In this document: positions 58,064-64,000 of the stretch, piece by piece
How positions within the stretch are numbered: position 1 is the first letter of the stretch
Layout: every line of letters starts with the position of its first letter
Origin: Mytilus californianus
Taxonomy: Eukaryota > Mollusca > Bivalvia > Mytilida > Mytilidae
Reading direction: 5' to 3'
Length of the DNA stretch: 64,000 bases
NCBI RefSeq assembly: GCF_021869535.1
Contig: NW_026262712.1
Location: 100,444,140 to 100,508,139, forward strand
Translations under genes and position numbers: made by a program
Notes under the pieces: model-generated
What the model was told of the DNA's origin: nothing
Databases searched by the model: none
The model's input: only the letters and a program-made list of their open reading frames with translations

Positions 58064-59460
58064 ATGGCGGAAATTGAATCTAATATAATCAATGAATATC
58101 AGAATGATGATACAGACAATGGTGTTCAATTTGCCCCATTTGACAGTAGTTCCTATGCAGATCTAAACGAAACTATTCCAGAATTATTTCATGATAAAAC
58201 GGCTTATGAACTTGGTAGATGCTGAACATGCTGCACCAAATTCCGAGCTACCTATGAAAATGGTAAATGATTACCAGTGCAAAATAGTTAAAGTTTTCAG
58301 GGGTCAAGTTCTCCAATCTTTATTAGCTTTTTTCCAAAAAGATGAGAATGACCCAAATAATCTCATTTTATCAATAGAAGTGATCCTACCAAACGGTAAG
58401 TCAGAAGCAGCTGAAGATAACGGGGGCGTTCTCCGTGATTGTTTAACAAAATTTTGGAAATACTTCTACCAACAGTGTACTACAGGTACTACAAGCAAAC
58501 TATCAATTCTACGCCACGATTTCGAAAAAAAAAACGATGGAAAGCTGTTTCTAAAATTATCGTAATAGGGTGGGAACAGGAAGGCTATTTCCCAATTCAA
58601 ATGAAATTTCAAAAGCTTTTATGGAACAGTGTCTATATGGAAAAAACGATGTCACTGATAGATGCATTCCTTTGCACCGTTTCCCAACAGATAAGGAAGT
58701 CTTAAATCGGGCATTGACTGACTGTAATTCAGTTGATACAGACGACCTGTTGGAAATTTTGGAAAGTTTTGATTGTAAATCACTACTAAACAACCAGAAC
58801 ATTTTAGAAATCATAACTGAGCTAGCACATAAGGCAATAATCCAAGAACCTAATTTCGTCATTGATTCTTGGAATTGTAATTTTTCCAAGTAGTTGTCGA
58901 CAAAACTGTCGAAAGAACATTTCGACACCATATATGAGAATCCTGCACCAACTCCAAGAAAGGTTAATAATATGTTGAGCTACCTAACAGATATGGGTGT
59001 GCTAGAAAAAACCGTAAGTAAGCATCAGCAACGGTTCATCAAAGACCTTGAGAACAATTCACTCTCAGATTTTCTGAGATTTGTTACAGGATCAGATTTA
59101 ATGATTAAAAAATGCAATCCAGTACGTTTTGTCGATCTTCACACGTGTGGGTGTGTATTAGAATTGCCAAAACTTTATGCTAACTATCCGGATTTTAATA
59201 GAATTGAGAATGGAAATGGGGAATATGTGAAAGAGACAACAACCCGACCAAAGAGCAGAAAACAGGCCACCAATGGGTCTTCAACACAGCGAGAAAATCC
59301 CACACCCGGAGGCGGGCTTCAGCTGGCCCCTAAATAAAAATGTGTACTAGTTCAGTGAAAATGAACGTCATACTAAACTCCAAAACATATAAATGAACTA
59401 AAATTAAAAAAACATACAAGACAACATGAATTCTTGTCAGTTTTGCAGATCTCAGTTTGG
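58064..59460 (+). pseudogene. HECT-type E3 ubiquitin ligase domain (G2E3-like), broken
   Basis: HECT ligases form a thioester with ubiquitin on a C-lobe Cys and pass it to substrates. From ATG 58064 (MAEIESNIINEYQNDD) a frameshift near 58200 leads into KVFRGQVLQSLLAFFQ and AAEDNGGVLRDCLTKFW (N-lobe). A second shift, in an A10 run near 58525, leads into IIVIGWEQEGYFPIQ. A third, near 58600, leads into SKAFMEQCLYG and SVDTDDLLEILESFD. A TAG stop interrupts at 58891-58893. The C-lobe follows (PTPRKVNNMLSYL, FLRFVTGSDLM) with the catalytic motif HTCGC, Cys codon 59146-59148. The last residues YANYPDF are cut by a PLE 3' fragment at 59198, and a short NEFLSVLQ-like continuation appears after it (59426-59450). 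Confidence 0.8.
59198..59432 (-). mobile_element. Naiad-type PLE 3' terminal fragment inside the HECT pseudogene
   Basis: In minus orientation, 235 bp of the PLE 3' end, from CTTGTATGTTTTTTTAATT to TCTCAATTCTATT. It shares variants with the 25.4-kb fragment (GAGGCGGGCTTCAGCTGG, AACATATAAATG). It separates TATCCGGATTTTAA from ACATGAATTCTTGTCAG of the host sequence, a few codons before the expected end of the HECT domain. Confidence 0.82.
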
Positions 59461-59929
59461 GTAATGGATATTATATAAAAGACAAATTTCTCTTTGTATA
59501 AACAAACATGATCGCATTTCGTTTAATTGAAATTTCAATTCAATATGACTATCAGTGTTTATTTTAAAGAGAAAGGGGGGGGGGAGGATAAATGTTGATT
59601 TTAAAATTGTTTACAGAAGACTGTTATAGCTCATATCTAACCCAAAGCTATTGATATCAATTGACGTCCGTTGTCTATCCGTCGTCCGTCTGTTAACTTA
59701 AAATAATTTCTTTTGAAACTACTGAAGGGATTCTAATAGATCAATTTACTTTTGTCCTTGAAATCAATTTAATGGTTGGACAGATGTGCCTTATAGCTGT
59801 TTTTCAGTCCCTATCCATGTTAGGTCAATGGTGTTAGGTACATGTATATACATGTAAGTTTGATATTTATGCTCCCCGAACACATTTTGCTAGCATAAAG
59901 TGATCGCTTTGTCCGTCCTTCTGTCCGGT
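59433..59929. other. Non-coding; short poly-G
   Basis: Contains a G11 run at 59576-59586 and GTCCGTTGTCTATCCGTCGTCCGTC-like text at 59665, typical of dispersed bivalve repeats. No gene. Confidence 0.45.
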
Positions 59930-60640
59930 GTCCGAAAAAAATGTTTTCCGGATTGTACCTTGAGTTTTTATTACATGAATGAAATGAAACTTGTAGAGAT
60001 TGAAGATATAGGGAAGGGGAAGGTGAACGCTATTAATTTTGGGGTCAATAGGCAAAGGTAAAATAGGCTTAAACTAAAAGTAGAAACAGTTATGAAAAAA
60101 GGGTTTCTGGATGGTGACTTGAATTTTCCTTGCTTGATTGGAATAAAACTCATACAGATGGAAGATATAGAGAAGGGATAGAAGCCTATGCATTTTTGAG
60201 GTCAGTTGATCAAAGGTCAGGGTCATAGTTCATAAGAATAGAACAAAAATATGTAAAAATGGTTTTTGGATGGTAGAAGCCTATATATTTTGTGGTCAGT
60301 AATTTAAAGGTCAAGATCAAGGTCATAATATAAGAAGAAACATACAAAAATGATTTCTGGATAGTAACTTGATATTACCTTGCAAGATTGTAATGACATT
60401 TATACAGATTAGAGATATTGGAAAGGGGTATAAGCCAATGTATTTTTTTTTGGATCAGTAGATCAAAGGTCAGTGTCATTGTTCATACGAATAGATAAAA
60501 TATGTAAAAATGGTTTTCGGATAGTAACTTGAGTTCTCTTGCTTGATTGGATTCAAACTTATACAGATGGAAAATATATGGAAGAAAAAGAAAGGATCCT
60601 TTCGATTTTGGGGTCGAGGTCACTTCTATTCAATTATTTA
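59930..60640 (+). repeat. Tandem repeat of about 145-150 bp with AAAGGTCA words
   Basis: Units share AAAAATGGTTT(C/T)(C/T)GGAT(A/G)GTAACTTGA, CTTGCTTGATTGGA, AAACT(C/T)ATACAGATGGAA(G/A)ATAT and TTTTGGGGTCAGT(A/T)GATCAAAGGTCAGGGTCAT. About five units are seen, starting near 59945, 60105, 60255, 60350 and 60510, several shortened. The AGGTCA words resemble nuclear-receptor half-sites but recur simply with the unit. Confidence 0.75.
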
Positions 60641-61009
60641 AAATTTGTTAAGAATTGGTATAAGGTTTTGAATTTTAACACATTTAAACTGGTGAACAAT
60701 TAGCTTACAAAGGTGTGTGCTTCCAAGAATATAAGTATTTAAAACCTTAGCAAATATTAGCATTTCCTTTGCCTGAGTGTGCAGTTCTATGACCATCAGC
60801 AAGCAGTGCCAGCTTTGTACTTGTTTACTTTTGTCCTTGTCTAAATTGACCTCAATTTGACCGGTTGAATTATGTCATTTTGTGTTCAGGTTTAGCCTAT
60901 CAAAGGCTAAGGTTTTTGGTACTTTATCTTGTGTTAACTCTCGTTCTTTTTATCTTTTCTCATCACGTGGCGTCCGTCGTCGTCTGTTAAATTTTACAAA
61001 AAACTTCTC
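60641..61009. other. Non-coding, nothing recognised
   Basis: No gene. GTGGCGTCCGTCGTCGTCTG at 60967 leads into the dispersed repeat that follows. Confidence 0.4.
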
Positions 61010-61380
61010 CGAAATTACTGGGCCACAATCATCATTGGGGTATCTAGTTTAAAAAATATGTCCGATGACCCCGTCAGCCAACCAAGATGGTCGACATGGC
61101 TAAAAATAGAACACAGGGGTAAAATGCAAGTTTTGTCTATTATTTTGAAAACCGTTATTAATAGAGAAAATCTAACCAAAGCAGAAATGTTCAGATTGTT
61201 GAGCCCTACCAATTGTCGAAATAAGTTCAAACTGTCAGATGACTTCTTATAGGAGTTATTTTCCTTAAATAACAAATTTTTCCATTTGTATGCCCCATTT
61301 ATGGGCATTATGTTTTTCGGTCTGTGCGTCCATTCGTTTGTTCATCTGTTCGTCCGTCTATCCCGCTTCAGGTTAAAGCA
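61010..61380 (+). repeat. Two adjoining dispersed bivalve repeats
   Basis: 61010-61250 (CACAATCATCATTGGGGTATC, GACCCCGTCAGCCAACC, AAGATGGTCGACATGGC, AAAATAGAACACAGGGGTAAA) and 61284-61380 (TTTGTATGCCCCATTTATGG, CCCGCTTCAGGTTAAAG) are sequence types I recognise from bivalve genomes. No second copy is in this window, so the call rests on memory of the family. Open frames here (61015-61308 minus, 61058-61252 plus) are not genes. Confidence 0.4.
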
Positions 61381-61729
61381 ATTGATGAAGAAAAAAATCA
61401 TATAGTGGTGCACTTTTTTTACGGCCATTTGAAAGTACCCCATTTTTCATCATTTTTTTACCCATTTATGGGCTATTATCATGAATAAAATCACAGTTTC
61501 ACAATAAACTTTTTTCATACTTTCACTTAAGATGAAGTTAATCAATCTGAATAAATTTAACTTAAAAAAACTATAGGTTAGTGTTTATATTGAAAAGTTT
61601 TATAAAAATGTGTTGCTCTTTCGTGTCAAATTGACCATGCTGTCAATTTTGTAAATTTGTCCCCAGCCTTTTCTGCAGTAGTTGATGTGGTTGTATTCTA
61701 TCTTGTTTGTGTATTTTGTTTATTGTTTG
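61381..61729. other. Non-coding; CCCATTTATGGGC recurs
   Basis: The palindromic word CCATTTATGGG(C) occurs at 61308 and again at 61462. No gene. Confidence 0.4.
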
Positions 61730-61882
61730 GTACATAAATGAGGCTGCTGCTTTTTTTTAATTGTTTTGCATTTTTCATGTCAAGGCTTTTTACAGCTTAC
61801 TATATATGCTTACATCTTCGTCTTTGGATCTCTGATGGATAGTTGTCTCCTTGACAATCATAGTACATCTTTTTATTTCTAT
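61730..61882 (+). repeat. Repeat family B, 3' part
   Basis: TACATAAATGAGGCTGCTG, TTTTTACAGCTTACTATATATG, GGATCTCTGATGGATAGTTG, then TCTCCTTGACAATCATAGTACATC. It is diverged from the copies at 8 and 41 kb but has the same order of boxes. Confidence 0.6.
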
Positions 61883-62103
61883 ATTTATAGGTTGGTACAG
61901 TTTGGGCAGGCTTGTATCTTTTTTGTGTAATACATTAATTACTCCTACAGTTTCAACCCACAGCCTTGAAACTTAAAAGCAACACTATTAGTTATTTCCT
62001 GTAGAAGAAAGTTTCAATAGCCGCTACATTTTTTTGGTGTCTGTGTAACCTGGTCATTTGAGTCTTTGACCCATTTTTTTTCTTTATCAAGTCTTTCCTG
62101 AAC
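61883..62103. other. Non-coding, nothing recognised
   Basis: Short unannotated stretch. Confidence 0.4.
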
Positions 62104-62500
62104 TATTTATTAAGGATTGATTGATTTATTGTTAGTTGCTTCACGTCCAGTGACAAATATTTGATGCATATTCAGGACGAGAGCAAATTAACAATAAATA
62201 CAATAGGTAGGTCCTGTAATAGGCGTGAAGGATGAAAGTCTCGTAAATTTTGAATTCCACTAGAAGATGAGAGTATATTGGATAGGGACAGCAATTTGGT
62301 TTGCAACAGGCCACGTAAAGACCCACAAAAAGGTTTTTGCAAGGTTTCTGAAATTGCAGAGAACGTGACATTTTCTTTACACAAGGCATCGGATTTAACG
62401 TCCACATTCTGACTGGACGTGTCTGCGTAATTTTACATCCTACACAATCAAACGGACGCCCCACTTTGGCAAGGGGTTCACTGCCGGTCGGAAGAAGACC
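62104..62500 (+). repeat. Dispersed repeat (partner 8585-8683 inverted)
   Basis: GATTGATTTATTGTTAGTTG, CACGTCCAGTGACAAATATTTG and CAGGACGAGAGCAAATTAAC match the reverse complement of 8585-8683. It continues through GGCCACGTAAAGACCCAC, AACGTCCACATTCTGACTGG and CAATCAAACGGACGCCCC. The 107-codon and 77-codon minus frames across it are repeat sequence, not genes. Confidence 0.65.
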
Positions 62501-62574
62501 AAGTGACCATATTCTACTCCCCAGTCACCCTTGGGGGACCTATTTAAGATAATCATGATCTATTTTTACACATT

Positions 62575-62712
62575 TTTGTTAAGAGGCTAGCTGAAGCCCG
62601 CCTCCGGTTGCGGGATTTTCTCGACCCATTGGTGGCCTTCGGGTGTTTTCTGCTCTTTGGTCGGGTTGTTGTCTCTTTGACACATTCCCCATATCTATTC
62701 TCAATTTTATAT
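62575..62712 (+). mobile_element. Naiad-type PLE 3' terminal fragment
   Basis: AGGCTAGCTGAAGCCCGCCTC to TTGTTGTCTCTTTGACACATT and TCTCAATTTTATA. About 140 bp; the segment around GTGTTGAAGA is missing. It ends 45 bp before a (GA)n microsatellite. Confidence 0.8.
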
Positions 62713-62756
62713 ATTAAAACAAACAAAAGCATACGACAAAGGTAAAGTAATTACAA

Positions 62757-62757
62757 C

Positions 62758-62797
<40 letters not shown>

Positions 62798-62798
62798 A
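62757..62798. repeat. (GA)n microsatellite
   Basis: About 20 GA dinucleotides with a single interruption (GAGGAG). Confidence 0.95.
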
Positions 62799-62859
62799 AT
62801 TGTCGAAGTGCGCATTTTGGACCGTTAATGCACTACAAACCAGTAAAAGTCTGAAATGG

Positions 62860-63145
62860 CCAATATCTGTACTCGACTGTACTGATTTTTACTCGACCAG
62901 TCTGAATTGGTCTGAATTTTACTCGACATTACTCGACCCCAGTCTTAACCATACTCGACCGTACTGATTTGTACTTGACCCTTATCTTTGCCATTGAAAA
63001 TAGTTTGAACTATTACTCGACCAGTCTGAAACAGTCTTAACCCATTCTCGACCTGTACTCGACCAAAGTTTTTCAGTCTAAACCATACTCGACCAAAGGT
63101 CAGAACAATACTCGACCAGTCTGAACCATACTTGACCAAAAAACC
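62860..63145. repeat. Degenerate minisatellite of CTCGACCAGTCTGAA words
   Basis: ACTCGACC, alternating with AGTCTGAA(C/T) or AGTCTTAACC, recurs at least ten times with irregular spacing of 15-30 bp. The minus-strand frame across it (62945-63139) is a by-product. Confidence 0.8.
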
Positions 63146-64000
63146 TATACTTTTTTTTAAATTTTAGCTGTTAAAATTAGTTCTTTTTTTCTGACATGAC
63201 AACAGCCACAATAAAATAAAGATATATATAAAAACATATTTCTACATCCTTACATGATTCTCAGATTTATCAAATAGAAATAGCTAAATTAAATTATCTT
63301 ATATAATAATTTAATAATATTAATTTTAAAGTTTTGTTAAAAAAAAAAATTTCTTGTGACTAAAAACCACACCTTTACTGAAGGTAATCAAACCTTATTA
63401 AGGTGCTTCTTGTTTGACATGTGTTTTGTTTGTTTTTTTTAAACTTAATTTTCCTAAATTCCTAAAGAAAAACTATATAGGTTTCATGGTTACATACAAT
63501 AGTTACATAATTATCTTTTTAATGAGGTAACAACAGCCAAAAAATCACTGAAATTGTTTAACCTTATATTAGAAATATATCTATTCTTATTATAATTTGG
63601 GATATATTATATATAATATATATCAAAAAGGGATAAAAAAATTAAAATAATAGATAAAATTTCCTTCTGATTATTTTTAGTGGTAAAGTATAAAGTAATA
63701 CCTCCTGCTTGGGGAAAACTAATTAAAAAGATCACACCTGGTCAAAGAGTATTAATTTCTAATAAACATTCATTAAAAATTGCAACATCCTGTAAAACTT
63801 AAATCTTTTTGAATTCACTAGATAAGTAATACACGAGTTTAAGAAAAAAAGGGCTTTCTTTTTACCTGTAAAACACACATGTACTGAGGTAATTAAACCT
63901 TATTAAAGTGCTTCTTGTATGCAATGTCTTTAATTTTGACAAACGTTATTTAAATTTAATTGAAATAAAAAAATTTCTGCAACTTTAGAACACATTTCCT
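63146..64000. repeat. AT-rich end of window with a direct repeat about 508 bp apart
   Basis: ACTGAAGGTAATCAAACC then TTATTAAGGTGCTTCTTGT at 63378-63413 recurs as ACTGAGGTAATTAAACC then TTATTAAAGTGCTTCTTGT at about 63884-63919, each preceded by a (T)AAAA(C)CACAC word. This suggests a tandem repeat of about 0.5 kb continuing beyond the window. TATATATTATATATAATATATAT at 63600-63622 is a long AT palindrome. No gene. Confidence 0.6.

Noticed and set aside
60100-60500. AAAGGTCAGGGTCA words as nuclear-receptor response elements
   Set aside because: They recur simply because the 145-bp unit is tandemly repeated; there is no independent sign of regulation.
62141-62464. Open frames of 107 and 77 codons, minus strand
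   Set aside because: They lie within a dispersed repeat that also occurs at 8585-8683; there is no protein similarity.

Overview
This window is bivalve nuclear DNA, most likely from a marine mussel (Mytilus-type). The evidence is its AT-richness, its very high load of dispersed repeats of bivalve type, and gene families typical of mollusc genomes. The organism call is an inference. I see no rRNA, tRNA, CRISPR or prokaryotic features. Nearly everything here is transposon, tandem repeat or pseudogene. The only good candidate for a living gene is an immunoglobulin-domain gene on the minus strand: a signal-peptide exon at 44123-44183 and an Ig exon at 28503-28742, joined in phase 1 across a repeat-filled intron of about 15.4 kb.

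Layout: 2.0-3.2 kb holds a broken LINE-type ORF1 (minus). 4.1-6.4 kb holds a decayed copy of a large multi-copy family of unknown function (plus). 7-12.6 kb holds PLE fragments and dispersed repeats. 12.66-21.33 kb is an array of three 1.42-kb units, two of them interrupted by Penelope-like elements. 21.33-23.8 kb is a deleted Ty3/gypsy element with integrase upstream of RNase H (Gmr1-like order). 25-44 kb is the Ig gene with its intron, which contains an 808-bp-LTR non-autonomous element, a LINE endonuclease fragment, minisatellites and foldbacks. 45.1-47.6 kb is a higher-order satellite rich in TCGAAATTTCGA. 49.0-53.2 kb is a second near-full-length PLE. 55.5-59.5 kb is a SAM-like plus HECT E3-ligase pseudogene with PLE insertions and a telomere-like repeat. 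59.9-64 kb is mostly tandem and dispersed repeats.

The most interesting system is the PLE family with copies at 15.3-19.2 and 49.0-53.2 kb and a 5'-truncated copy at 12.7-13.4 kb. Its GIY-YIG nuclease lies N-terminal to the reverse transcriptase, with a CxC linker, which is the Naiad arrangement. In both long copies four in-frame TGA codons occupy the same sites, and at least two of these are expected cysteines. The 3' UTR of all three copies folds into a textbook SECIS element: AUGA/UGAU quartet, 10-11-bp helix II, AAA in the apical loop. The family therefore looks like a multi-selenocysteine retrotransposon. Other frameshifts and stops differ between the copies, so each copy is dead, but the TGA set and the SECIS are shared.
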